Shown here: piece after piece, positions 17,432 through 26,795 of the stretch
Layout: each line of letters starts with the position of its first letter
Numbering within the stretch: the first letter of the stretch is position 1
NCBI GenBank assembly: GCA_001299455.1
Contig: CYUK01000003.1
Span: 124,001 to 188,000, forward strand
Length of the DNA: 64,000 nucleotides
Reading direction: 5' to 3'
Source of the DNA: Clostridiales bacterium SIT11
GTDB lineage: Bacteria > Bacillota > Clostridia > Tissierellales > Peptoniphilaceae
Position numbers and translations under genes: made by a program
Notes under the pieces: generated by a model
Told to the model about the DNA's origin: nothing
Database searches by the model: none
Seen by the model: only the letters and a program-made list of their open reading frames with translations

Positions 17432-18964
17432 TTAACAAGACCGGTTCTCAATTTGTTGACTGAGGGCCTCTTGATCTATCCGGCCATCTTTTAAGTCCAA
17501 GAGAATTTTTGCCCCCTTGTCCATGCCCTGACAGCCGGCCAAAAGAAGAACATCGCCTTCTTCTACAAGTTCTAGGGCCTCTTTTACAGTTTCTTTCAGA
17601 GTGTCATAAAGCTGAAAAGAAATCCCAGCGGCTTTCATGGTCTTTATGAAGATTTCTCTTTCCTCTTCGCTGACCTGGTCCTTTTCTCCGGTGACATCTT
17701 GGCTTAAGCTGACAAAAAGTCCCTTTAAGGGCAAATCTTTTAAGAGGCTAGCCATTCTTTGGCTGGTCTCTTCATTTAAGTGGACTCCCCGATTTCCCCG
17801 GATGGCATAGGCCATGACCAGGTCTTTAAAGTCCATGGCTTTAAGAGTGGACATGGTAGTTTCAATATTTTTCACATTGGCAAAGTGGTCGTCCAGGACA
17901 ATAAAAGGCTGGGAGACCACTTTCTCAAACCGCCGTTCAACTCCCTTGAAGGACCCTAGAGCTTCTTGAATGGTTTTTGGGTCAACTCCTAAGGCCAAGG
18001 CCTCTGTTGCAGCCACCAGGCTATTCATAACAGAGGAGTAGCCTGGTGAAGCCAGATGGATTTTAAATTCTACAGGGTGTATTTCTCTTCCCTGGAAGGA
18101 AAAGTCCTTCTTTAATTGATACTTATAGGCCCCTAGACCTGTAGATAAATCCAGGTCCTTATAGAGGACATCTGCCTCTGGGTCTCCTTCAAAGCTTAGG
18201 TTTAAAACCTGCCCCTGGGTTTCTTCCTTTAATTTTTTAAGTAAGTTTTCATCTTCATTAAGCAAAACCAAAGCTTCTTCTTTTGCTTCTGTTACCAATT
18301 TCTTTTTTTGCCGATAGTAGTTTTCAAAAGACCCGTGTTGGTCAATGTGCTCCCTAGATAGGTTGTGGAAGGACACCAGGTCAAAGTCACAGGCCACAAC
18401 TCGTTCCAGTTCTTGGGCTGAAGAAGACACTTCCATAACACAGGTATCAATCCCTGCCTGGGCCATGTGGTAAAAGTGTTTTTGTAAATCATAGGATTGG
18501 GGCGTAGTCAGGATAGAAGCCTCTGAAAAACCTGGATAGGCCACCTTGACTGTTCCAATTAAGCCTGTTTTTTGCCCGGCTTCCTGTAAAATATGGTTTA
18601 AAAGAAAGGCAGTGGACGTTTTTCCATTGGTGGCGGTAATCCCTACCAAGGTAAATTTTTCCGATGGGTGGTTAAAGTAGCTTGCAGAAATCTTTGCCAG
18701 GGCCCGGCGAGGGTCCTTGACAAGGATTTGGGCTATGGGAAGGTCTGTCTTTTGACTCCCTAAAACTACCCTGGCCCCCCTGGCCATGGCATCCTTTATA
18801 TAAGTATGGCCATCTACCTTTTCCCCAGGAATGGCAACAAAGAGATTTCCTTCTTTGATATGACCAGAATGATAGTGGAGGCCAGTAATTTCCTCAGGTA
18901 GGTCTCCAAGGACTTTTTCTACTTCAAGGTCCTCAAGAAGTTTTTTTAAATTGCATTCTACCAT
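17432..18964 (-). CDS. Divergent Mur ligase (MurE-like, altered signature motifs)
   Basis: Three-domain ATP-dependent Mur ligase of 510 residues whose nearest well-known relative is MurE, which adds the third amino acid to UDP-MurNAc-L-Ala-D-Glu. The P-loop reads TATNGKTS (110-117) and EHIDQHG resembles the MurE magnesium/lysine region. Several MurE marks are changed: VSSSAQ (179-184) instead of SSHAL, LDDHFANV (357-364) in place of DYAHTPD, SLSQDVTGEKDQ (419-430) where MurE has the DNPR-type diamino acid motif, and GCQGMDKG (477-484) in place of the AGKGHE loop. It may be a specialised ligase on another substrate rather than the housekeeping MurE. Start ATG has AAAGGAGGATTTTCA; it overlaps hemZ by 7 bases. 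Confidence 0.8.
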   Translation of the reverse strand: MVECNLKKLLEDLEVEKVLGDLPEEITGLHYHSGHIKEGNLFVAIPGEKVDGHTYIKDAMARGARVVLGSQKTDLPIAQILVKDPRRALAKISASYFNHPSEKFTLVGITATNGKTSTAFLLNHILQEAGQKTGLIGTVKVAYPGFSEASILTTPQSYDLQKHFYHMAQAGIDTCVMEVSSSAQELERVVACDFDLVSFHNLSREHIDQHGSFENYYRQKKKLVTEAKEEALVLLNEDENLLKKLKEETQGQVLNLSFEGDPEADVLYKDLDLSTGLGAYKYQLKKDFSFQGREIHPVEFKIHLASPGYSSVMNSLVAATEALALGVDPKTIQEALGSFKGVERRFEKVVSQPFIVLDDHFANVKNIETTMSTLKAMDFKDLVMAYAIRGNRGVHLNEETSQRMASLLKDLPLKGLFVSLSQDVTGEKDQVSEEEREIFIKTMKAAGISFQLYDTLKETVKEALELVEEGDVLLLAGCQGMDKGAKILLDLKDGRIDQEALSQQIENRSC

Positions 18965-20334
18965 TGAAAATCCTCCTTTAGCTTTAATTTTTCCTCTGTC
19001 TTTTCCTGCCAATGACCTAGGTAGTCTCGTAAATTTTTATACTGGCCGACCTTTTCAATTCGGTTTTCTTCTGGATAGTAAAATTTGCTAGAAGAACTCA
19101 TACCCAGGCCTAGAATCGACTCCTGCTCTTCCATCATGGCCATGTTATAGAGGGAGGCTGTCCCCTTTTTACTGTAGCCTACATTATATCCATTGGATAA
19201 AATCTTTTTTTGCCGGTAAAGATAGTAGGGATTGTAGGTTTTTTCCCTTAAGAGGGTCCTACTTTCCTTCAAGGCTCCTTGGATAAAATGAGAAGCAGCC
19301 AGGTGCTGGTTTTGCTCAAAGAGCTTGGACCCATTTTTTAAGGAAAGGGTATGAATTGTAATATTTTCTGGATTAAGCTGGATGACCTTTTCCAAGCTAT
19401 CCCTAAAATCCTCTATCCCCTCTCCTAGTAGGCCCACAATTAAATCCATGTTGATTGTAAAGTCATAGTCTCTGGCCAGGGCAAAAGAATCATAAATTTC
19501 CTGGATACTGTGCTGCCTGTTTAGGCGCCTTAGGGTCTTTTCCTGCATACTTTGAGGATTAATACTAATTCTTGTCACTCTATGGTCCCTTAAAACAGAA
19601 AAAACATCCTGGGTCAGAGTGTCTGGTCGACCCGCCTCCACGGTAAACTCCGGACTTTCTGGAAAAATCTTTACAATTTCATCCAGAACCTTCTCCAGGA
19701 AATGAGGCCCCAAGGAAGTAGGTGTTCCTCCTCCTAGATAAATAGAGGAAGGTGGCCTGGTTATCCCTTGAAAACGTCCTATTTCCTTGACCAAGGTATC
19801 TACATAGGCCCTGAGGCTTTCTTGGTTGGAGGACTTAATCATGGGGTAGGAGCAATAATCACAGCGAGAAGGACAAAAGGGAATATGAACATAGAGACTG
19901 TAGGAATCCCTAGTAAAGTCTGCAAAGGCCTTTTTTTCAAAGTGGGCAATATCCACTAAGAGCTCGGCCATGTCCCCTTCTATGAGATAGTGGTCTTGGA
20001 GGTAGTTTAAAAGGTCCGCCTCGTTCATTTGGTCTAAAAGTTCTAAGACAAGTTTTACCGGCCGAACGCCTGTTAGAATTCCAAAGGGAGAGGAAACTCG
20101 CCCCTCAAGGTCCAGGTCTTGAAATAAAAATTGCTTGACCCGGAGGCGCTTGCCCTCCTGGTCCAAGTCTCCTAGGAAAATAGACTGCTTTTGGCCTTCT
20201 GTTTCTAGATAGGCCCAGTCGCCTTCCTCTTTGAGGTCCAGGTTTTTCTCTCCCATAAAACTTGGATAAAGCATCCTTAGGAGCTCAAAGTAATTATGCC
20301 GCAAGCCTTCGTTAAATCCTTGGACGTTAATCAT
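18958..20334 (-). CDS. hemZ: HemZ-type radical SAM protein (coproporphyrinogen III oxidase family)
   Basis: 458-residue HemN/HemZ-family enzyme. The radical-SAM triad is C154-x3-C158-x2-C161 (FCPSRCDYC), preceded by the usual Y-V-H (149-151) and followed by YLGGGTPTSL and TVEAGRPDTL. The first 140 residues are the HemZ-specific N-terminal extension, which separates it from HemW. HemZ is named for anaerobic coproporphyrinogen dehydrogenase, but many anaerobes carrying it have no haem pathway, and no other haem gene is in this window, so the true substrate is open. It sits between an MBL hydrolase and the Mur ligase in the recJ operon, an order seen in Clostridia. Confidence 0.88.
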   Translation of the reverse strand: MINVQGFNEGLRHNYFELLRMLYPSFMGEKNLDLKEEGDWAYLETEGQKQSIFLGDLDQEGKRLRVKQFLFQDLDLEGRVSSPFGILTGVRPVKLVLELLDQMNEADLLNYLQDHYLIEGDMAELLVDIAHFEKKAFADFTRDSYSLYVHIPFCPSRCDYCSYPMIKSSNQESLRAYVDTLVKEIGRFQGITRPPSSIYLGGGTPTSLGPHFLEKVLDEIVKIFPESPEFTVEAGRPDTLTQDVFSVLRDHRVTRISINPQSMQEKTLRRLNRQHSIQEIYDSFALARDYDFTINMDLIVGLLGEGIEDFRDSLEKVIQLNPENITIHTLSLKNGSKLFEQNQHLAASHFIQGALKESRTLLREKTYNPYYLYRQKKILSNGYNVGYSKKGTASLYNMAMMEEQESILGLGMSSSSKFYYPEENRIEKVGQYKNLRDYLGHWQEKTEEKLKLKEDFQW

Positions 20335-20340
20335 GAAAGC

Positions 20341-20958
20341 CTACCTTAAAAAGGGGTTCATGGCTTTTTCAATGGCCACCTTGGTTTTGGGACCATGTCC
20401 TGGAAGAAGGATGGTGTCCTCTGGATAATCACAAATCTTATGGCAGGAGGCAATAATCTCTTCATAGTTTCCCAAGGGAAAATCTGTCCGTCCAATAGAC
20501 CCTTGAAATAGGGTGTCCCCTGTAAACATCAAGGGTTCATAGTAAATACTCATCCCTCCTGGCGTGTGACCGGGGCAGTGGATAAACTTTAAGTTTTTTC
20601 CAGAGAAACTTAATTGGCTGTCTTCATCTACCAGGTGGAGGTTCTCCATTTCTTCCATCATGTCCACAGGAATCATGGCCGACAGATTACTTCGAGGGTT
20701 CTTATAGGTTTCCAGCTCCTCCTTGTAAAGGTAGACAAGAACAGGGTTGTCTTCTAATAAGTCCTTTAAGGCCCCTATATGGTCTGCATGGGCATGGGTA
20801 ATGAGGACAAATTCTAAATTGAGCTTATGGTCATCCAAGCAAGCCTTGATTTTTCCATACTCTGCTCCCGGATCCACTAAAAAAGCTTGTCCTTGGTCAT
20901 TATAGACAATATAACAATTGGTTTGAAAGGCCCCTAAGGGCAAGGTTAATAGCTTCAT
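20341..20958 (-). CDS. Metallo-beta-lactamase fold hydrolase (glyoxalase II-like)
   Basis: 205-residue MBL-fold hydrolase with the metal-binding motif T-H55-x-H57-x-D59-H60 (THAHADHIGAL), a further ligand histidine in CPGHTPGG, the bridging Asp in FTGDTLFQGSIGR and the last histidine in LLPGHGP. This is the short glyoxalase II/YcbL-like subgroup common after dtd and relA in Bacillota. The natural thioester or other substrate is not defined. Gap of 8 bases from dtd and 6 from hemZ indicates one transcript. Confidence 0.9.
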   Translation of the reverse strand: MKLLTLPLGAFQTNCYIVYNDQGQAFLVDPGAEYGKIKACLDDHKLNLEFVLITHAHADHIGALKDLLEDNPVLVYLYKEELETYKNPRSNLSAMIPVDMMEEMENLHLVDEDSQLSFSGKNLKFIHCPGHTPGGMSIYYEPLMFTGDTLFQGSIGRTDFPLGNYEEIIASCHKICDYPEDTILLPGHGPKTKVAIEKAMNPFLR

Positions 20959-20966
20959 ACTTCTCC

Positions 20967-21416
20967 TTAAAAGATTTTCTCACTATCCATTAAAATCGTC
21001 ACTGGACCATCGTTGATGAGGTGGACATCCATATCTGCCCCAAATTCTCCTGTGGCCACAGGGATCCCCTGGTCCTTAACTTTTTGGATAAAATATTCAT
21101 AGAGGGGTCTTGCCTCTTCTCCCTTGGCCGATTCCATATAGCTGGGCCGGTTGCCCTTTCTGGTGTCTCCATATAAGGTAAATTGACTTACCAGGAGGAG
21201 GCTCTTTTTTTGATCCAAGAGAGACTCATTCATAACTCCATCTGGATCATCAAAAATTCGACACTTGAGGATTTTTTTGATTAAATAATCGCAGTCTTTT
21301 TCTGTGTCCCCTTGTTTAATGCCCAAAAGGACTAAGAGACCGCCAGCAATGGCCCCTACTTCTCTTCCATCTATTTCAACACTTGCTTCTTTCACTCTTT
21401 GTAATACAGCTCTCAT
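20967..21416 (-). CDS. dtd: D-aminoacyl-tRNA deacylase Dtd
   Basis: Dtd removes D-amino acids and glycine mischarged on tRNA. The 149-residue protein carries the active-site signature SQFTLYGDTRKGNRPS in the middle and the cross-subunit GPVT motif (NDGPVTI) near the C-terminus. N-terminus MRAVLQRVKEASV is typical. The relA-dtd order with 5 bases between genes is conserved across Bacillota. Confidence 0.96.
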   Translation of the reverse strand: MRAVLQRVKEASVEIDGREVGAIAGGLLVLLGIKQGDTEKDCDYLIKKILKCRIFDDPDGVMNESLLDQKKSLLLVSQFTLYGDTRKGNRPSYMESAKGEEARPLYEYFIQKVKDQGIPVATGEFGADMDVHLINDGPVTILMDSEKIF

Positions 21417-21421
21417 AAATC

Positions 21422-23581
21422 TTAACTCCCTATCCGGTAGGCATCATAAACATATTTTTGCTTTTTAAATTTTTTCAATAGTCGGTCTAGCTCATCAATA
21501 TTATGGATTTCCACGTGGAGGGTAATAATTAAGAGGTGGTCCTTGGTCGTCCTAGCAGACAGGGCTTGAAGTTCCAGCTTCGAATCATTGACCCTATTGG
21601 CCACATCTCCAATGACTGTGGACTTATCCATGGCTTGAATTTCAATATGGGCCACATAGGAACCGGCTTCTCCAGTATCCCAAGAAACATCTAAATACCT
21701 GGACTTGTCATCATTTTGGGCAATGTTAATGCAATCCATTCGGTGGACGCTCACTCCCCTCCCCCTGGTAATATAGCCGATAATTTCATCCCCTGGTACA
21801 GGGTTACAGCACTTGGCAAAGCGGACCTTGACATTATCCAACCCCTTGACAATAACGCCGGATTTTTTCTTTGCCCTAGTCCTGTCTGGTTTTCCTTCTA
21901 AGCCTTCTGTAACCAGCCTTTCCTGGGCTGCTTCCTTGTATTCTTGGTGGTAGAGGTCCACAAGCTTGGCCATAACTTGGTTGACTGTAATAGACCCGTA
22001 GCCTACTCCAGCATACATATCTTCCAGACTCTTAATCTTCAGCTTTTCCATGGCATCTTCCAGCCAGTCATCTCTTAAGATATCTCCTGGTCTATAGCCT
22101 AACTTTTTAGCTTCTCTCTCTAAAAATTCCTTGCCTCGGTCAATATTTTTTTCCCGGTCTCGGACCTTAAAATATTGGCGAATTTTTGTCTTAGCCTGGG
22201 AACTTTTTACAATCCCCAACCAGTCTAAGGAAGGCTCTGCATTGGAAGAAGTAATAATTTCTACAATATCTCCATTTTTTAGGTGGTAGTGGAGGGGAAC
22301 AATCCGTCCATTAATTTTTGCCCCTTGGCAGGTATTCCCTACACCAGAGTGGACCCGGTAGGCAAAGTCAATGGGAGTGGCTCCTTCAGGAAGATTAATA
22401 ACATCTCCATTTGGAGTAAATACAAAGACTTCATCAGCCAAAAAGTCAATCTTTAGGGTTTCCATAAAGTCATTGGGATCATTAACGTCTTTTTGCCATT
22501 CTAGGAGTTGACGAAGCCAGGTGAGGTTTTCATCAAAGCTTGTTGTCTTATTGACCCGCTCCTTATACTTCCAGTGGGCCGCAATCCCGTATTCTGCGGT
22601 CCTATGCATGTCATAGGTTCTGATTTGAACTTCAAAGGTTTCTCCCTTGGCATCCATTACCGTAGTATGGAGGGATTGGTACTTATTGGGCTTGGGCATG
22701 GCAATATAGTCTTTAAAACGGCCTGGAATGGGCTTAAACATGGAATGGACCACACCTAGAACAGCATAACAGTCGTTAATGGTGGAGACCAAAACCCGAA
22801 TAGCTGACAGGTCATAAATTTCATCAAAGGCCCGTCCCTTAAAGTGCATCTTTTTGTAAATGGAATAAAAGTTTTTCGGACGGCCGTGGATGTCTGCCTT
22901 AATGTTTACGTCAATTAAGGCCACTTGGAGTTTTTCAATAATTTGGTTGATGAGGTCCATCCGCTCTGTCCGCCGCTTGTTAACCATCTCTACTAGTTTG
23001 TAGTAATTGTCCGGATCCAAGTACCTAAGAGACAGGTCTTCCAGCTCCCATTTAATCCGGCTAATCCCCAGCCGGTCAGCCAGAGGCGCATAAATTTCTA
23101 AACTTTCAGTGGCCTTTTCTTTTCTCTTCTCTGGAGTCATATATTCCAGGGTCCTCAAATTATGAAGGCGGTCAGCCAATTTAACAATAATAACCCGGAT
23201 GTCCTTGGCCATGGCCAAGACCATCTTCCGAATATTTTCAGCCTGCTTTTCCTGCTTGGTTTGGTAGCTTAATTTCTTTAACTTGGTCACCCCATCTACT
23301 AAAAGGGCAATATCCTCACCAAACAGGTCCTTGACCTCTTCAAAGGTTACGTCCGTATCTTCAATGACATCGTGTAAGAGACCGGCAACAATGGTCGCCG
23401 AGTCCATATTCATGTCCGCCAAGATTAGGGCGACATGGTAGGGATGAATAATATATTCTTCTCCTGAGTTTCGAAACTGGCCCTTGTGTTTTTCTTCAGC
23501 AAAAAGAAAGCCTCTCCGAATTAAATCTTCATCAACATTGGGATTGTAGGATTTTATTTTTTTTAATAAGGTTTCTAACAT
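21422..23581 (-). CDS. relA: Bifunctional (p)ppGpp synthetase/hydrolase, RelA/SpoT family
   Basis: 719-residue Rel enzyme that makes and degrades the alarmone (p)ppGpp. Order: HD hydrolase domain with HDVIEDT (70-76), synthetase domain with RFKD (288-291) and MPKPNKYQSLHTTV, TGS domain (about 385-445), a zinc-finger/helical region with the CCNP motif (FAKCCNPVPGD) and a C-terminal ACT domain (about 640-719). The RxKD motif is the mark of bifunctional enzymes, against ExDD in synthetase-only RelA. Both catalytic centres look intact. GAGGTGTAAT precedes the ATG, one base after the recJ stop. Confidence 0.96.
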   Translation of the reverse strand: MLETLLKKIKSYNPNVDEDLIRRGFLFAEEKHKGQFRNSGEEYIIHPYHVALILADMNMDSATIVAGLLHDVIEDTDVTFEEVKDLFGEDIALLVDGVTKLKKLSYQTKQEKQAENIRKMVLAMAKDIRVIIVKLADRLHNLRTLEYMTPEKRKEKATESLEIYAPLADRLGISRIKWELEDLSLRYLDPDNYYKLVEMVNKRRTERMDLINQIIEKLQVALIDVNIKADIHGRPKNFYSIYKKMHFKGRAFDEIYDLSAIRVLVSTINDCYAVLGVVHSMFKPIPGRFKDYIAMPKPNKYQSLHTTVMDAKGETFEVQIRTYDMHRTAEYGIAAHWKYKERVNKTTSFDENLTWLRQLLEWQKDVNDPNDFMETLKIDFLADEVFVFTPNGDVINLPEGATPIDFAYRVHSGVGNTCQGAKINGRIVPLHYHLKNGDIVEIITSSNAEPSLDWLGIVKSSQAKTKIRQYFKVRDREKNIDRGKEFLEREAKKLGYRPGDILRDDWLEDAMEKLKIKSLEDMYAGVGYGSITVNQVMAKLVDLYHQEYKEAAQERLVTEGLEGKPDRTRAKKKSGVIVKGLDNVKVRFAKCCNPVPGDEIIGYITRGRGVSVHRMDCINIAQNDDKSRYLDVSWDTGEAGSYVAHIEIQAMDKSTVIGDVANRVNDSKLELQALSARTTKDHLLIITLHVEIHNIDELDRLLKKFKKQKYVYDAYRIGS

Positions 23582-23582
23582 A

Positions 23583-25334
23583 TTACACCTCTTTAAATCG
23601 ATAGGCCTCTAATTGCAACTGGACAGTTCTTTTATTGTTAAATTGGTTAATCTTTGGCCGGTATAGGATATCCACCCGGATGGGTGTTTTACGGTTATAG
23701 TAAAGATCTTCCACCAATTCCTTTGGATAGACGGCATTTAAGTCTTGGAAAAATTGGTGGACTCCTCCGAAAAGGATAGCTTCCCTGAACACGCCGTTTT
23801 TTATAACTTGAAACTTCAGGACATTTTGTTTCTTTCCTAAAATCTGCAAGTGATCTATATGCAGGTCCAGGTCCCCAAATAGGGGCCGGGGGTTTCCGTT
23901 TCCAAAGGGAGCAAATTTTTCTAGGTCCTCTACTAGATTTTCTGTCACCATATGGATGGGGACTTGGGCATCTAAATAATAAGTTGCCTCTAAGTCTTCC
24001 TTAGCCAAGGGAGAAGCTTCTAAAATCTTTTGGTAAAATTTCGGAAAGGCTTCTTCCTTAACTGATAGCCCACAGGCCATGGGATGGCCCCCAAAACTGG
24101 AGAGGAGGTCCCGAAACTTTCCAAACTCCTGGGACATATTATAGGCTTCAATACTTCGGCCAGATCCCTTAAGGCCCTGGTCTGTCTTGGTCAAGACCAC
24201 TACAGGCCGGTGGGTTTTTTCCTTAATTCGTCCGGCGATAATTCCTACGATACTTTCATGGAGATCTTCCTGGACCACCATTAAAATATCAGGTAGAGAG
24301 GTTTCCTCCTTTAGTTTTAAGGAAATATCCCTAAGACCTTGGTTGGTCAAATCCTGGCGGTAGCGGTTTAGATCTCGGAAGTGGTGGGCCAAGTTTTGGG
24401 CCTGGTCCAGATCTTCTGTTAAAAACAGTTGGACAGCCTCCTTGGCATCTTCTAGGCGACCTACAGAATTAATGGTGGGTCCTAGGACAAAACCTAAGTG
24501 GTAGCCGGAAACTTCTTCCTGGAATAAATCACAGGCTGCAATTAAGGCTTGGAGACCCAGGTGGTCACTTTCTCTTATTTCTTCTAAGCCCAGACTCACC
24601 AGGACCCGGTTTTCAGAAATTAGGGGCATGACATCGCAGACTGTGGCCAGGGCTGTATAGGCTAAAAAGTCTTCACTTACATATTCTTCCAAACCATGAA
24701 GGGTGTAGAGGGCTGAGAGGAGTTTAAAGGCTACCCCAGCTCCACAAAGGTTCTTGAAGGGATAGGAATCTTCTTCCTGCTTAGGGTTTAAAATACAGTC
24801 AGCCTGGGGAAGGAGGTCTTTTCCCTCCTCTTTCACCAAGTCGTGGTGGTCTGTTACAATTAAATCCATTCCTAAGTCCTTGACTTTTTGGCAGGCCCCA
24901 AAGGCGGCAATTCCATTATCACATGTAATAAGGAGGTCTATCCCCTCTTCTTTGGCCTTTTCCACCAGGTCTACATTGAGGCCATAGCCATCATGAATCC
25001 TATGGGGAATGTCATAGTCTACCTTGGCTCCTAGCCTTGTAAGGCCTCGCATGAAAATCGTAGTGGACATGACACCATCGACATCATAGTCTCCAATAAT
25101 TCGAATTTTGGAGCCTTTTTTTATGTGAGCAGAGATACGATTGCTGGCAGCTATTAAGTTTTTCATGAGAAAAGGAGCCGGAATGTTTTCTAGGCTGGGG
25201 TTAAAAAAAGTTTGAATTTCTTCACGGCTTGTAACTCCCCGGTTGACTAAAAGCCGGTAGTCCAGGGCACTTAAACCCAGAGCCTTAAAGTCCACCTCTT
25301 CTTCTGGTATGGAACTCTTAATAAACCACCGCAT
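23583..25334 (-). CDS. recJ: Single-stranded-DNA-specific exonuclease RecJ
   Basis: RecJ degrades single-stranded DNA 5' to 3' in recombination and mismatch repair. The DHH phosphoesterase motifs are GDYDVDG (81-87) and DHH (162-164, VTDHHDL); the DHHA1 motif is FGGHPMACG near 400, followed by an OB-like domain. Length of 583 aa is a little short of Bacillus RecJ but complete. It is the first gene of a ten-gene operon reaching to 13266, with a TATAAT box and GGAGGTGAGCAT before the start. recJ-relA adjacency is standard in this group. Confidence 0.95.
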   Translation of the reverse strand: MRWFIKSSIPEEEVDFKALGLSALDYRLLVNRGVTSREEIQTFFNPSLENIPAPFLMKNLIAASNRISAHIKKGSKIRIIGDYDVDGVMSTTIFMRGLTRLGAKVDYDIPHRIHDGYGLNVDLVEKAKEEGIDLLITCDNGIAAFGACQKVKDLGMDLIVTDHHDLVKEEGKDLLPQADCILNPKQEEDSYPFKNLCGAGVAFKLLSALYTLHGLEEYVSEDFLAYTALATVCDVMPLISENRVLVSLGLEEIRESDHLGLQALIAACDLFQEEVSGYHLGFVLGPTINSVGRLEDAKEAVQLFLTEDLDQAQNLAHHFRDLNRYRQDLTNQGLRDISLKLKEETSLPDILMVVQEDLHESIVGIIAGRIKEKTHRPVVVLTKTDQGLKGSGRSIEAYNMSQEFGKFRDLLSSFGGHPMACGLSVKEEAFPKFYQKILEASPLAKEDLEATYYLDAQVPIHMVTENLVEDLEKFAPFGNGNPRPLFGDLDLHIDHLQILGKKQNVLKFQVIKNGVFREAILFGGVHQFFQDLNAVYPKELVEDLYYNRKTPIRVDILYRPKINQFNNKRTVQLQLEAYRFKEV

Positions 25335-25357
25335 ATGCTCACCTCCAAATTTCTTAC

Positions 25358-25363
25358 ATTATA
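25358..25363 (-). promoter_or_regulatory. -10 box of the recJ operon
   Basis: TATAAT on the minus strand 24 bases upstream of recJ, in the only gap between scfB and recJ. No convincing -35 hexamer at the proper distance, so strength is uncertain. Confidence 0.5.
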
Positions 25364-25383
25364 CTACAAAAGCTAGATTCTGC

Positions 25384-26739
25384 CTAGTTTTCCCCTTGCT
25401 TTGCCAAAATAGATATAGCCGCTTCCAGTCTTTTTTTCTCCAACTGGCAACCAATTTTATGGGGCTTTAAAATAGACCCATTGGCATAGTAGGCATTGGC
25501 ATGGCAGCCTCCGGAACAATAGTATTTGGCCCAGCAATCTCCACAATCTTCCTTGGAAAAAACATTAGCCTTTTTAAAGTCTTCTACTAGGTCCGTATTT
25601 TCTATTCCAGTAAAGACGTCCCCTAGCTTAAATTCATCTTGCCCTACAAATTGGTGGCAGGGGTAGACATCTCCTGTAGGGGTGACGGCACAGTATTCAG
25701 AACCGGCTCCACAGCCTACAGACCTTTTCACCATACAGGGGCCCTGGTCTAGGTCCACCATAAAATGGAAGAATAAAAAGTCTGGGTCTTCCTTTTGGAT
25801 GTCCAGGTAGAGGGCACTTAGGACTTCATATTCCTTGAGGATTTGGTCTACATGCTCTTCCCGGATGGCATATTCTTTTTCCGGTTCACAAACTACAGGT
25901 TCCATAGAGGTCTTTTCAAAACCCAGGTCATGGAACAATTTGACATCCTTAGAAAAGTCCAAGTTGTGGTTGGTAAAGGTCCCCCGAATATAGTAGTCCT
26001 TGTCTTTTCTCTTCTCTACTAATTTTTTAAAGTTTTCCACCACCAGGTCAAAGCTTCCCTTGCCATTGGCTGTAGGCCGCATCTTATCATGGACTTCCTT
26101 GCGACCATCTAGGCTCAGGACCACATTGTCCATGTGTTCATTGATAAAGTCAATTTTATCATCGTCCAGTAAAAGGCCGTTGGTGGTGATGGTAAAGCGG
26201 AAATGCTTGTTGTGCTTTTCCTCCAGGCTCCGTCCATAGGCCACAAGTTTTTTAACCAAGTCAAAATTCATTAGAGGTTCTCCACCAAAAAAGTCCACTT
26301 CAAGGTTGATCCGGTGGTTGGAATGGGCTACTAAAAAGTCTAGGGCGGCCTTGCCTGTTTCTTCATCCATTAAAAGCCTATCATGGTCATAGGCGCCTTG
26401 GGAGGCAAAGCAATACCGGCAGCGAAGGTTACAGTCATGGGCTACATGGAGACACATGGCCTTAATGGTGTTTTCCTCATTGTAAGGGGCGGAAAGCTCC
26501 AAATCATCTTCAGAAAAAAGAAGGCCCATGTCTTTTATTTTATAGACTTCGTCATAGGCTTCTCTTAAGTCTTCTTCTGGATACCGATCTTTATAAGCTT
26601 TTACCAAGTCTTCCTTGGATTTTTCTTGCATTTCTTCGATTAAGTCGTAAATCATAGGATCTACAACATGGACAGCCCCACTGGGCCGGTCTAAGAGGAC
26701 ATACTGGTCATTTAAGTGAAATTTATGCAAGCTATTCAA
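25384..26739 (-). CDS. scfB: SCIFF peptide maturase (radical SAM, thioether-forming)
   Basis: Radical-SAM/SPASM enzyme that forms thioether cross-links in the SCIFF peptide (sactipeptide/ranthipeptide class). The N-terminal part (1-80, SGAVHVVD) resembles a leader-binding RRE-like domain, the SAM cluster is C103-x3-C107-x2-C110 (HDCNLRCRYC), and the SPASM region holds further Cys clusters (CGAGSEYC, YPCH, CGDCWAKYYCSGGC). 451 aa is normal. The start is a TTG at 26739 with AAAGGAGG 12 bases before it; no closer ATG exists. The precursor gene scfA lies 54 bases upstream and an attenuator hairpin lies between them. Confidence 0.95.
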   Translation of the reverse strand: MNSLHKFHLNDQYVLLDRPSGAVHVVDPMIYDLIEEMQEKSKEDLVKAYKDRYPEEDLREAYDEVYKIKDMGLLFSEDDLELSAPYNEENTIKAMCLHVAHDCNLRCRYCFASQGAYDHDRLLMDEETGKAALDFLVAHSNHRINLEVDFFGGEPLMNFDLVKKLVAYGRSLEEKHNKHFRFTITTNGLLLDDDKIDFINEHMDNVVLSLDGRKEVHDKMRPTANGKGSFDLVVENFKKLVEKRKDKDYYIRGTFTNHNLDFSKDVKLFHDLGFEKTSMEPVVCEPEKEYAIREEHVDQILKEYEVLSALYLDIQKEDPDFLFFHFMVDLDQGPCMVKRSVGCGAGSEYCAVTPTGDVYPCHQFVGQDEFKLGDVFTGIENTDLVEDFKKANVFSKEDCGDCWAKYYCSGGCHANAYYANGSILKPHKIGCQLEKKRLEAAISILAKQGEN

Positions 26740-26766
26740 CGTATTTAAAAACCTCCTTTAAAAAAT

Positions 26767-26795
26767 AAAAGGTAGTGGGAAACCCACAACCTTTT
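26767..26795 (-). terminator. Attenuator hairpin between scfA and scfB
   Basis: 13-base stem (26767-26779 with 26783-26795, one A-A mismatch, 3-base loop) that starts at the scfA stop codon, followed on the minus strand by TTTTATTTTTT. It should end most transcripts after the small precursor gene and let a minority reach the maturase gene. Confidence 0.75.

Noticed and set aside
17432-18964. Plain annotation as murE
   Set aside because: Four MurE signature motifs are replaced, so only a family-level call is justified.
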